This document shows positions 9,210-18,016 of a DNA stretch of 64,000 bases, piece by piece. Each line of letters starts with the position of its first letter. Position 1 is the first letter of the stretch. The stretch lies in contig OY763323.1 in assembly GCA_963667375.1 (NCBI GenBank), forward strand, positions 744,001-808,000. Direction: 5' to 3'. The notes below the pieces were generated by a model. It was not told the DNA's origin. It ran no database searches and saw only the letters and a program-made list of their open reading frames with translations. Made by a program: the position numbers and the translations under genes. Origin of the DNA: G963556115 sp963667375. GTDB taxonomy: Bacteria > Planctomycetota > SZUA-567.

Positions 9210-9862
9210 AACACCACTTTATCCTATAATACCATAATACATGTTTATGAACCAATATTAGCTAAAGTATACGGCAAAATTTCGCTCAAACTAGCCTTTA
9301 ACACCCTGATAATTATATTTTCCTGCCACTACGACCCATTTTCTCGCAATTCCAGCAGTCAGGACAAAGACCTTTCCACTTTTTATTAATAATTATGAAT
9401 AAACCAAACCCTGATCATTATCTCACTACTTCCTTATTGTCTCATAATTTATAAAATCAGAGTAAATTTTTTTTAAACAAAAATTCAAACAATTCTTATC
9501 AGGACACTTAATCTTTAAATCTTTATAATTATATAAACCATTATTATTAAAGTTATTGCACATGACTTTTAAATTAATTTAAAGAATTTAGCTTAATTTT
9601 AAGAATTAATTTAATTAAGATTATTTAATTTATATTTGCGTAAGCCTGAGTGTGCGGTAAACTACAAACAATATATTTGAATACACCCAGAAAACTTTAA
9701 AAAAGTTAAACCTTTAAACTATTCGGTTTTTAGGCAGGTTTATTATCCCATATTTTTAAGTTTTATTTAAACTTTATTTAAATAACTTAAATAAATATTT
9801 AAAGATAATGGCCATGTTGGCTATTAAATAGTATCTTTGTAAAAATGGAAGAGGAGAAAATG
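9210..9862. promoter_or_regulatory. Very AT-rich leader of the sugar ABC importer with palindromes
   Basis: About 650 bp without a gene. It contains a perfect 16 bp palindrome TTTAAATTAATTTAAA (9568-9583). The 9 bp word TTTATTTAA is repeated directly (9762-9770, 9773-9781) and again inverted (TTAAATAAA, 9787-9795). A hairpin TAATGGCC-N5-GGCTATTA (9806-9826, one G-U) lies just before the SD. These are plausible operator or mRNA-leader elements, but no -35/-10 pair stands out against the AT background. Confidence 0.4.
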
Positions 9863-10801
9863 ATGCACAAAACTTTTTGGGCACTTTGTTTAGTTGCAGC
9901 TATGCTTATAGGTATTACTTCAACAGCCCACGCCAAACAGCTTCGCGGTGCTATTGTAGTAATGGATCTGACCACCAATGCATTCCAGATTGAAATGGCT
10001 GATCAGGCGGTAAAATACGGAGAAGAAGTCGGTGTTGAGATGACACGCTATGCTCCAAGCGGCTCATTCGGAGACTATGAAGGTCAGATTTCAATCATTG
10101 AAAATCTGATTACTAAGCAGGTCGACCTTATTATTCTGGTTGCCGGTCATCCTACAGCTCTTATTCCAGTAGTTAAGAAAGCCATGCGTGCCGGTATTGC
10201 CGTTGTGAACATGGATAACCGCCTGAATACTGACAATATCGTTGCCTACGTTGGGGTAGACAATGGTCAGGGTGGTAAAATGGCGGTAGACTATATTGCT
10301 AAAAAGCTAGGCGGCATGGGTAAAGTCGCTCTGATTCAGGGTGAAACCGGCAACCCGGTTCAGATTCTCAGAACCAAGGGTTATGAACTCGGCGTTATGG
10401 TACACCCCGGTCTTGCAAGTGTTGCCGAACAGGGTGCGCACTGGACAGAAGAAGAAGGCCTCAAGGTTATGGAAGACATTCTGCAGTCAAATCCTGACCT
10501 CAACGCTGTATTCTGCGAATGTGACAATATTGCTATCGGTGCTGCCAGAGCTGCTAAATCAGCAGGTAAAGACAATATTGTAATCGTTGGCTTTGATGGC
10601 CAGCAGGGCGGCTATCAGGCAATCAAAAAGGGTAATATTTCAGGAACTATCCGCATGGATGCCCGCAAAATGGTTGAACTGAGTATGCAGGCTGCCCTTC
10701 AGTACATCAAGAACGGTAAGAGCAAAGAGGGTATTGACCCAGAAACCTATATTGCTCCAGAGCTGGTAACTGCAACAACCGTTGATAAGTATATCAAATA
10801 A
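9863..10801 (+). CDS. Sugar ABC transporter periplasmic binding protein (RbsB type)
   Basis: A 312-residue type I periplasmic binding protein (Peripla_BP_4). I take the ATG at 9863 because GAGGAG (9851-9856) is best spaced from it; the ATGs at 9860 and 9845 are alternatives. The signal peptide is MHKTFWALCLVAAMLIGITSTAHA. The mature protein starts LRGAIVVMDLTTNAFQIEM and contains LIILVAGHPTALIPVVKKA, NMDNRLNTDNIVAYVGVDN, ALIQGETGNPVQILRTKG and IVGFDGQQGGYQAIKKG, as in ribose/galactose binding proteins. It feeds the ATPase and permease encoded next. The strong stem-loop after its stop suggests it is made in excess over the membrane parts. Which sugar it binds is not evident. Confidence 0.9.
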   Translation: MHKTFWALCLVAAMLIGITSTAHAKQLRGAIVVMDLTTNAFQIEMADQAVKYGEEVGVEMTRYAPSGSFGDYEGQISIIENLITKQVDLIILVAGHPTALIPVVKKAMRAGIAVVNMDNRLNTDNIVAYVGVDNGQGGKMAVDYIAKKLGGMGKVALIQGETGNPVQILRTKGYELGVMVHPGLASVAEQGAHWTEEEGLKVMEDILQSNPDLNAVFCECDNIAIGAARAAKSAGKDNIVIVGFDGQQGGYQAIKKGNISGTIRMDARKMVELSMQAALQYIKNGKSKEGIDPETYIAPELVTATTVDKYIK

Positions 10802-10822
10802 CAATTGCTCAACCTGTAAACT

Positions 10823-10857
10823 TAGCACTGTGACCGGGGAGACCCGCCACAGTGCTA
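10823..10857 (+). promoter_or_regulatory. Intercistronic stem-loop between binding-protein and ATPase genes
   Basis: TAGCACTGTG (10823-10832) pairs perfectly with CACAGTGCTA (10848-10857). Inside it, CGGG-GAGA-CCCG (10835-10846) forms a second helix closed by a GNRA tetraloop. There is no U-run after it, so it looks like an mRNA stabiliser or partial attenuator rather than a full terminator. Confidence 0.65.
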
Positions 10858-10887
10858 TATTCTCAATGACACACAAAAGGACACACA

Positions 10888-12378
10888 ATGCAAACCGTAC
10901 TTGAAAGCAAACGCATATCCAAGCGCTTTCCGGGTGTACTGGCACTGGACAATGTTGACTTTTCACTTGAAAAAGGCGAAGTCCATGCTCTGCTGGGAGA
11001 AAACGGTGCCGGTAAGTCTACTCTTGTTAAGATTATAACCGGAGCCTATACCAAGGATGAGGGAGAGATATACATTAATGGTGAATCTGTAAACTTTCAA
11101 ACTCCAATTGAAGCACGGGAAGCCGGAATCGGAATAATATATCAGGAATTTTCTCAGGTCTCAACTCTGACTGTAGCTGAGAATATTTTCCTCGGTGATT
11201 ATCCCTATAAAAACGGGATCGTTGACTGGAAAACACTCAACGCCAATGCTCAGAAGCTGCTCGACCGTTTCGGTGTAAATGCCAAACCCCGTGACATCCT
11301 CAACACTCTAGGTGTCGCGACCAGACAGATGGTTGAGATACTCAAGGTTATCCACCGTGAAGATCTGGAGATACTCATTATGGATGAACCAACCTCCGCC
11401 CTCACCGCCGGGGAGACCAAACTGCTCTTTGAGTTTGTAAATACCCTCAAAAAGCATCAGGTTTCCATAATTTATATATCACACAGACTCGACGAGATAA
11501 AGCAGATCTGCGACCGGGTTACAATCTTTAAAAACGGCAAAAAAGTTACCACTGAAAAGGTAGATAATCTTTCAATTGATGACATTGTCTCGCTGATGGT
11601 AGGACAGGAGCTAAAAGATCACTATCCGGAAAAATCACAGCCGACAACCGAAAAGATGCTCGAAATTTCAGGGCTCACTGGAAAGAATTTTAACGACATC
11701 ACCTTCACAGCACATAAAGGCGAAGTCTTGGGAATTACCGGACTTGTCGGTTCAGGCAAGACCGAAACGGTAGAAGCCATATTCGGTGCCAGCGGTATTG
11801 ACTCAGGAAGCATAAAGATTGACGGCAGACCAGTCACTATAAGCTCACCCAAAGACGCTATCAATAAAGGAATAGGTCTTATACCGGAGAGCAGAAAAGA
11901 GCAGGGGCTGGTACTTATCCTCAGTAATCTCTTCAATATCAGCCTCGCTTCACTCAAAAAACTGGCAAAACCGATCCTGAATCTCAAGCAGGAAAAGGAA
12001 GAAGCCAAGAAGCTTATAACCGATCTGGAAGTCCGCCCGCCCCTGCCCTACAGTCAGGTTGCAAATCTCAGCGGTGGCAACCAGCAGAAAATAGTTATTG
12101 CCAAATGGCTGATGCGTGATTGTGACATTCTGATTTTTGACGAACCTACCCGGGGTATTGATGTCGGTGCTAAATTCCAGATATATTCGCTGATTATCGA
12201 ACTGGCCAGAATGGGTAAATGCATTATCGTCGCTTCCAGTGAAATCGAAGAGGTAATAGGTATCTGCAATCGCGCACTGATCATGAAAGATTATAAGATT
12301 ATTAACCAGCTGCAAGGATCAGACCTGAATAAGGAAAAGGTCATTGCTTGTATGAGCGGAGTAATTACGAATGAATAA
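10888..12378 (+). CDS. Sugar ABC importer ATP-binding protein (RbsA/MglA type)
   Basis: A 496-residue double-ABC protein typical of CUT2 sugar importers. First cassette: Walker A GENGAGKST (about residues 37-45), Q-loop IYQEFSQV and Walker B LIMDEPTSAL. Second cassette: degenerate Walker A GLVGSGKTE (about 289), signature LSGGNQQK (about 395) and Walker B ILIFDEPTRGID. As in relatives, the first signature is degenerate (LGVATRQM). It energises uptake of the sugar delivered by the binding protein through the permease encoded next, whose start overlaps its stop by 8 bp. Confidence 0.95.
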   Translation: MQTVLESKRISKRFPGVLALDNVDFSLEKGEVHALLGENGAGKSTLVKIITGAYTKDEGEIYINGESVNFQTPIEAREAGIGIIYQEFSQVSTLTVAENIFLGDYPYKNGIVDWKTLNANAQKLLDRFGVNAKPRDILNTLGVATRQMVEILKVIHREDLEILIMDEPTSALTAGETKLLFEFVNTLKKHQVSIIYISHRLDEIKQICDRVTIFKNGKKVTTEKVDNLSIDDIVSLMVGQELKDHYPEKSQPTTEKMLEISGLTGKNFNDITFTAHKGEVLGITGLVGSGKTETVEAIFGASGIDSGSIKIDGRPVTISSPKDAINKGIGLIPESRKEQGLVLILSNLFNISLASLKKLAKPILNLKQEKEEAKKLITDLEVRPPLPYSQVANLSGGNQQKIVIAKWLMRDCDILIFDEPTRGIDVGAKFQIYSLIIELARMGKCIIVASSEIEEVIGICNRALIMKDYKIINQLQGSDLNKEKVIACMSGVITNE

Positions 12379-13318
12379 TAACCATTTTATACGCAACAAT
12401 AAACAGCAGATCATTGCCTTTATAAGCATGATCGTCGTTGTTATCGCCCTATCGTGGATTTCGGAATATTTCTTCACGGTAAACAACATCTTCAATATTG
12501 GCAAACAGGCATCGATAAACCTTATCATTGGACTGGGAATGACCCTGGTTATCATCTCTGAAGGCATTGACCTGTCGGTAGGTTCACTCATGGCATTCAC
12601 CATCTCGTTTATGGCCGTACTCAATGTCGTACACGGAATAAATATCATTCTTGCCGCCTGTATCGCCTCCATACTCACTATCCTTCTAGGTGCTTTGAAT
12701 GGAGTAATAATCCAGTACGGCAAGGTTCCGGCATTCATAACCACTCTTGGTATGATGGGAATTGTTAGAGGTATTGTTCTGCTTATATCCCGGGGCAACC
12801 CTTCAATGGCCTTCCCTGACAGTTTTCTCTGGCTGGCCGACGGAAGCGTTCTTGGCATACCATTCCCGATACTGATATCAATCATTCTTACCTTGATAAT
12901 CGCCTTTATTCTCAAATATACTACCTACGGTCGAGGTGTATACTCTCTCGGCGGCAATGAAGAAGCCACAAGACTTTCCGGCATAAGTATACCTTATATC
13001 CGAATCGTCACCTATACCTTATCCGGTCTCTGCTGTGCCGTAGCAGGACTAATCTTCGCTGCCCGTGTAGGTGCTGCACCTCCATCCGCAGGTACTGGAT
13101 ATGAACTGAACGCAATCGCCGCAGTTATTATCGGCGGTACACCACTGACCGGGGGGCAGGGTAAAATTATAGGTACAGTTATTGGTGCACTGCTGATGGC
13201 GGTGATTTCAAATGGTCTGAACATTATAGAAGTTGATCCATACTGGCAGAGTATTGTTATCGGCGCGATAATCGTCTTTGCGGTCATGATGTCAAACCTG
13301 AAAAAACGCAACAGCTAA
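12371..13318 (+). CDS. Sugar ABC importer permease (RbsC type)
   Basis: A 315-residue inner-membrane permease of the BPD_transp_2 family with about nine or ten hydrophobic segments. Diagnostic blocks are LIIGLGMTLVIISEGIDLSVGSLMAF and GGNEEATRLSGI (EAA-like coupling loop), followed by AAVIIGGTPLTGGQGKIIGT. The ATG overlaps the end of the ATPase gene, so translation is coupled. It is the last gene of the importer operon, which ends at a clear terminator (13364-13400). No sugar kinase or regulator is linked, except possibly the downstream sensor pair. Confidence 0.94.
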   Translation: MNNNHFIRNNKQQIIAFISMIVVVIALSWISEYFFTVNNIFNIGKQASINLIIGLGMTLVIISEGIDLSVGSLMAFTISFMAVLNVVHGINIILAACIASILTILLGALNGVIIQYGKVPAFITTLGMMGIVRGIVLLISRGNPSMAFPDSFLWLADGSVLGIPFPILISIILTLIIAFILKYTTYGRGVYSLGGNEEATRLSGISIPYIRIVTYTLSGLCCAVAGLIFAARVGAAPPSAGTGYELNAIAAVIIGGTPLTGGQGKIIGTVIGALLMAVISNGLNIIEVDPYWQSIVIGAIIVFAVMMSNLKKRNS

Positions 13319-13363
13319 ATAAAAAAACAATACAGACAAAACACAGAAACACTTAACGCTGAG

Positions 13364-13400
13364 CACCCTGTATTATCAGAATACAGGGTGTTTATTATTT
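13364..13400 (+). terminator. Rho-independent terminator of the sugar importer operon
   Basis: A perfect 11 bp stem CACCCTGTATT-ATCAG-AATACAGGGTG (13364-13390) is followed by TTTATTATTT. Confidence 0.85.
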
Positions 13401-13468
13401 ATAGTTATTTATGATATATTATCCCACTCAAGACTATAAAACTTAATTTATTTTCATTCCAAGTTTAT

Positions 13469-13497
13469 TTGCGAAAGTTTAAAAACTGTGCTATAGT
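13469..13497 (+). promoter_or_regulatory. Candidate promoter of the sensor operon
   Basis: TTGCGA (13469-13474), a 17 bp spacer and TATAGT (13492-13497) lie 80 bp upstream of the start of the tandem ABC_sub_bind gene and after the upstream terminator. Confidence 0.5.
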
Positions 13498-13576
13498 ATA
13501 TATTGCAGTTATGAGACATGCACACTTTCAAATATAACGCTTCACCAGACTCAAACTCTACCTGTGAGGTATTGCT

Positions 13577-15472
13577 ATGAAGATATATTCAGCGCTTATA
13601 TTATTTTTATGCTCCTGCATCATACCGCTGACTTCGGCGATAGCTGAAGAGACACCGCAGAAAAAAATTCTTTATGTAGACTCATATAATGCCAATATCT
13701 GGAGTTCAACCATCGAAAAAGGACTGCGTTCCGTCCTGGATAATCACCAGAATATCGAATTACGGGTATTCAGAATGAACACCAAGCAAAATAACACTGA
13801 AGCTTACAAAATTAATGCCGGCAAAAAAGCCCATGAACTGATAGAAGAATGGAAACCCGATCTCGTAATAACTTCAGATGATAATGCCGCCCGCTATCTT
13901 ATAGTTCCATATTATCTTGATTCAGATCTGCCGTTTGTCTTCTGCGGCATAAACTATGATGCCAGCGCCTATAATTTTCCGAAGAAAAATATAACCGGCA
14001 TGGTCGAGGTCTTTCTGCTTGATGAGTCTCTGAGTTTACTAAAAAACTATGCCGCCGGAAATCGTGTCGGACTGATAGCTGCAAACAATATCAGTTCGCG
14101 CAAGGCTTATGAATATCTCAAGAATACCAGCCGCATTAAATTCTCAGAGGTAAGAATGGTTGATACCTTTGCAGAACTTAAAGATGCATTTATTGAGGTC
14201 CAGAAAAATTCCGATATGCTCTGCACCCTTGATCTCTATTCTGTCAAGGATTTCAACCTTGATGAAATGATCAAATTCGCCGAAGAAAATACCCGAATAC
14301 CTTCAACCGCCGCCGTTTTCACCTCGATCCGGTACAGCCTCCTGGGCACACCTAAATCCGGCGAAGAACAGGGCGAATGGGCAGCCAACACCGCACTTGA
14401 GATTCTTAACGGCAAATCACCAGCAGATATTCCTATTACCCGCAACTCACAGGGCAAGGTCTACCTCAATCTCAATATCGCCAGAAAACTCGGTATAAAA
14501 TTTCCCATTGATCTGCTGGATACTTCTCATCTTATCACACCGAAAAACCATCGGGTTCTTTTTCTGAGCTATACCCAAAACAGAGAAAAATTGCAGCATG
14601 ACCTCAGCAGCATAGAGAATGGCATTCTTTCAAAATTCAAAATAAACCATATCAATGATCAGGAATATGATAACACCCAGAGCGATATCGAGTACCGCTC
14701 GGACAAGACAACCTTTGAAAACACACCCTCATCAGCAGAAATTTCCGAATATTCAGCGTCAATATTCCGGCTAGTTACAAAGTTCAACCCGGAAGTAATT
14801 ATTATTCCTTATTCACCTGAAATTATGCCTTTCATCACCAGATATTCAGATAAAATATCCGCTAAAATTATTCTCTGCGTTGCCAACTGCGATATTACCC
14901 TCTATAACCCTGATACCCGCAATCTCATTATTCTTGAAGATTTCGCCATTCTAAAACACGCTCTGGATATGGCGCAACAGTATGCAGAAGGTAAAAGAAT
15001 AGGTTTCCTGGCTATCAAAACCCCGACAGCGGTCAACACCATAAACACTCTAGCCGCTAAACTCGGCATCAAGTTCTATAAAGGGCATTTAATAGATTCA
15101 TTTGAAAATTTAAAAGAAACATTTCTGCAACTGCAGCCGGAAGTTGATATTTTATGTCTGTTCAGCATCTGTAAAACTCCCGACTGGCAGGATGACCAGG
15201 CGGTCACATTCTTTATGAATAATACCATAATACCCACAATAGCCTTCACCGGCAGACAGAAGCTTTACGCCCTGATAAAAATAGAGCAATTGCCCAAGGA
15301 ACAGGGATGGGCCGCCGCCACGATAGCCCTTGACATAATAAACGGACATAAAACCCCCGATATTACCAGGCTTGATCACGCCAGCTCTACCTTACGTTTC
15401 AATAAAGAACTGGCAGAAAAACTAGGAATTAAATTTCCCGAAGAGATATTCAACAGCTCTTCCATCAGATAA
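13577..15472 (+). CDS. Exported protein with two tandem ABC_sub_bind (PF04392-like) domains
   Basis: A 631-residue exported protein with signal peptide MKIYSALILFLCSC...SAIA and GAGGT six bases before the ATG. The mature part is two copies of an ABC_sub_bind-like domain. Copy 1 (about 30-315) starts KKILYVDSYNANIWSSTIEKG and ends EEQGEWAANTALEILNG...ARKLGIKFP. Copy 2 (about 325-625) starts NHRVLFLSYTQN and ends KEQGWAAATIALDIINGH...AEKLGIKFP. The matching EQG-WAA-ALxIxNG and KLGIKFP ends show internal duplication. No ABC permease or ATPase gene of this class is adjacent; a hybrid histidine kinase gene follows 29 bp later. I infer that it is a periplasmic ligand-sensing partner of that kinase rather than a transport protein. 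Confidence 0.8.
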   Translation: MKIYSALILFLCSCIIPLTSAIAEETPQKKILYVDSYNANIWSSTIEKGLRSVLDNHQNIELRVFRMNTKQNNTEAYKINAGKKAHELIEEWKPDLVITSDDNAARYLIVPYYLDSDLPFVFCGINYDASAYNFPKKNITGMVEVFLLDESLSLLKNYAAGNRVGLIAANNISSRKAYEYLKNTSRIKFSEVRMVDTFAELKDAFIEVQKNSDMLCTLDLYSVKDFNLDEMIKFAEENTRIPSTAAVFTSIRYSLLGTPKSGEEQGEWAANTALEILNGKSPADIPITRNSQGKVYLNLNIARKLGIKFPIDLLDTSHLITPKNHRVLFLSYTQNREKLQHDLSSIENGILSKFKINHINDQEYDNTQSDIEYRSDKTTFENTPSSAEISEYSASIFRLVTKFNPEVIIIPYSPEIMPFITRYSDKISAKIILCVANCDITLYNPDTRNLIILEDFAILKHALDMAQQYAEGKRIGFLAIKTPTAVNTINTLAAKLGIKFYKGHLIDSFENLKETFLQLQPEVDILCLFSICKTPDWQDDQAVTFFMNNTIIPTIAFTGRQKLYALIKIEQLPKEQGWAAATIALDIINGHKTPDITRLDHASSTLRFNKELAEKLGIKFPEEIFNSSSIR

Positions 15473-15501
15473 TAATTTAAAATTTAAAAAAATACTATAA
15501 T

Positions 15502-17823
15502 ATGAATAAAAAACTACGTTATAACTCAATAACATTCAAAATCCTGTTTCTGGTTATCATTTTTTATGTCCTCACCGCCATAATTACAATTTCCGTTGTC
15601 GATTATAAACTCCGTGATATCAGCAATAATAATCAGCAAAAGAACTATTCTGAAAAGCTCAATCTTATACTTTCCCGGCTGAATGATTATAATGAACGCC
15701 TTGCCAAAACCGGAGCAATAGAGCTGTATATAGAGGATTATCAGAATCTGGCTTTATCGCGACTTGAAAATAACTATTTTAAAAATTCTACATACAATGA
15801 CTACCCGATGATAATTAATCAGAAGGGTAAAGTACTGCTCTCTCAAAACAACTCACTGAGCAAGGCTCTCTTTGATTTAACCGATAACCTGAAAAAAACC
15901 TCAGCAGCTAAATTCACTCAAAAATATTTGACTTTGGATGGTGACCGGTATTGGAGTATATATACAGAATTCCCTGAATGGCAATGGACCGTCGCTTATG
16001 TTATTCCTCTCTCTATAAAATATGCCCATGCTACCGAACTCCAGAACAATCTGATTATTATAATGTTTGTCTGTACCTTCTGTTCTCTGGTACTGCTGAC
16101 AATTATTCTCTCTAAAATAATTAAACCTATCATACTGCTTACGAATATCGCGGATACAATAGCCAAAGGCAATCTTGAACCTCCGATATCATTCTTGGCA
16201 AATGATGAAATTGGCCGTCTGGCACAAGCTTTCGAAAAGATGCGTCTCGCAATTAAAGAGCAGATTCTTCAGCTTAATGAAGAGGTCCGAGAACGCAAGC
16301 AGGCCGAGAGCAACCTGTTTGTCACCCTCAACTCTATCGGTGATGCTGTTATCTCCACCGATAATAACGGCAGAATAATCCATATGAATCCGGTGGCTAT
16401 GAAGCTGACAGGATACGATATTAAAGAAGCTGTAGGTAAACCATTACTTGATATTTTCAATATTATCAATGGTGACAACCGCAAACAGTGCATCAGCCCG
16501 GTTGATAAAGTACTGGCAACCGGTGAAATAATAAATCTTGAAAATCACACCGTGCTAATTGATCGAGACGGGACCGAGTATCACATAGCCGACAGTGGCG
16601 CTCCCATCCGCGATGATTCAGATGAGATTCTCGGGGTAGTACTTGTCTTCCGCGATATCACTGAACAATACAGACTCGAACAGCAGCTCAGACAATCAGA
16701 TAAGATGCAGGCCATCGGACAGCTTGCCGGTGGCATAGCGCATGATTTCAATAACATGCTTGGAGGAATTATCGGAGCTGCAGAGATTCTGCATAAACAC
16801 CTCAATGGTACCAAGCAGGCAGAAGAGCTGCATGCGATTATTATCAATGCCGCCGACCGCGCTGCCGAACTTACCCAGCAGCTTCTGGCATTTTCACGCA
16901 GCAAAAAAATAACCTCTACAGCCATAAATATTCATGAAGTTATCGAGGATTCACTCTCACTGCTGCAAAGAACTATCGACAAATCTATCATTATAATGCC
17001 TGAGCTGAATGCCGCCAATGATACTATAATCGGAGATCCCGCACAAATTCAAAATATCATTATAAATCTTGGTATCAATGCCTCGCACGCCATGTCTGAG
17101 GGCGGTACTATTACCATAAAAACCTGTAATAAATACCTCAGCCCAGAATACTGCAGCACCAGTAATTTCGAACTTACCAGCGGTGATTATATCGAAATAA
17201 GTGTCAGTGATACCGGCTGCGGCATCAGCCCGGCAGTCCAGAGCCGAATATTTGAACCGTTCTTTACCACCAAATCAGAAGGCAAAGGAACCGGTCTGGG
17301 TCTTTCTGCAGTCTATGGAAATGTAATTCAGCATCATGGCGAGATCAGTATGAGCAGTACTATCAATCAGGGAACCACCTTCTATATTCTCTTCCCGCTG
17401 ACCGAAAAACGCAAAAACTCCGAAGAAACTCTGAATAACTCCAATCAGAAAGGGCACGGAACCATTCTGATTATTGACGATGAAAGTTTTATCCGCACCG
17501 CAGCCAAAGCTATACTGAGTGACGCTGGATACAATATCATGCTGGCGGAAAACGGTCAGGAAGGTATTGAAATCTTTGTTAAGAATAAAGCCAGGATCGA
17601 CCTGATAATACTTGATATGATTATGCCGGTAATGAATGGTAAAGAATGCTTCAACAATATAATGGAGATAGATCCGGCCGCTAAAGTTATTCTCGCGTCT
17701 GGCTACTCCAAAGATGAGGATATTGCTAAAATGAAGAAGAACCACCTGACCGCTTTTATTGCCAAACCCTACCGCTCACAGGAGTTGTTAAAACTGGTTG
17801 ATAAAATAATTAATAATACCTGA
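15502..17823 (+). CDS. Hybrid sensor histidine kinase (periplasmic sensor, HAMP, PAS, HisKA, HATPase, receiver)
   Basis: A 773-residue hybrid kinase. TM1 (about 13-34) and TM2 (about 184-206) bracket a periplasmic sensor of about 150 residues. Then come HAMP (about 207-255), a coiled linker and PAS (about 265-385, NSIGDAVISTDNNGRIIHMNP). The HisKA box IAHDFNNMLGGIIGAAEIL contains the phospho-accepting His. HATPase motifs are NLGINASHAM (N), DTGCGI (G1) and GKGTGLGLSAVYG (G2). A C-terminal receiver follows (about 650-770, LIIDDE...LDMIMPVMNG with the phospho-Asp, and AKPYR). The H-box resembles the NtrB-like group. No SD is visible before the ATG. No separate output regulator is encoded nearby, so the phosphorelay target is elsewhere. 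Confidence 0.9.
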   Translation: MNKKLRYNSITFKILFLVIIFYVLTAIITISVVDYKLRDISNNNQQKNYSEKLNLILSRLNDYNERLAKTGAIELYIEDYQNLALSRLENNYFKNSTYNDYPMIINQKGKVLLSQNNSLSKALFDLTDNLKKTSAAKFTQKYLTLDGDRYWSIYTEFPEWQWTVAYVIPLSIKYAHATELQNNLIIIMFVCTFCSLVLLTIILSKIIKPIILLTNIADTIAKGNLEPPISFLANDEIGRLAQAFEKMRLAIKEQILQLNEEVRERKQAESNLFVTLNSIGDAVISTDNNGRIIHMNPVAMKLTGYDIKEAVGKPLLDIFNIINGDNRKQCISPVDKVLATGEIINLENHTVLIDRDGTEYHIADSGAPIRDDSDEILGVVLVFRDITEQYRLEQQLRQSDKMQAIGQLAGGIAHDFNNMLGGIIGAAEILHKHLNGTKQAEELHAIIINAADRAAELTQQLLAFSRSKKITSTAINIHEVIEDSLSLLQRTIDKSIIIMPELNAANDTIIGDPAQIQNIIINLGINASHAMSEGGTITIKTCNKYLSPEYCSTSNFELTSGDYIEISVSDTGCGISPAVQSRIFEPFFTTKSEGKGTGLGLSAVYGNVIQHHGEISMSSTINQGTTFYILFPLTEKRKNSEETLNNSNQKGHGTILIIDDESFIRTAAKAILSDAGYNIMLAENGQEGIEIFVKNKARIDLIILDMIMPVMNGKECFNNIMEIDPAAKVILASGYSKDEDIAKMKKNHLTAFIAKPYRSQELLKLVDKIINNT

Positions 17824-17924
17824 AAGCAATGGAAAGTTCATAGCCCGGGCACCAATATTTTATATAATTCCGCTTCATCTGCTCAGTGCAAATAATAAGA
17901 TTCATTATAAAAGTATTTATAATA

Positions 17925-17959
17925 AAATTGAACTGCCTCATATCCAGGCAGTTCAATTT
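17925..17959. terminator. Bidirectional terminator between convergent genes
   Basis: A perfect 14 bp stem AAATTGAACTGCCT-N7-AGGCAGTTCAATTT lies between the kinase gene and the convergent aldo/keto reductase gene. The stem ends supply short A and T runs in both directions. Confidence 0.7.
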
Positions 17960-18016
17960 ATATTCACTATACTTCAAAACCATAATGCAGACGCAGCACA
18001 TCCTATCTTCTGAACT

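Noticed and set aside
13577..13640. A lipoprotein signal (LCSC at residues 11-14) in the tandem ABC_sub_bind protein.
   Set aside because: The hydrophobic region continues past the Cys to a good signal peptidase I site (AIA-EE), so simple secretion is more likely.
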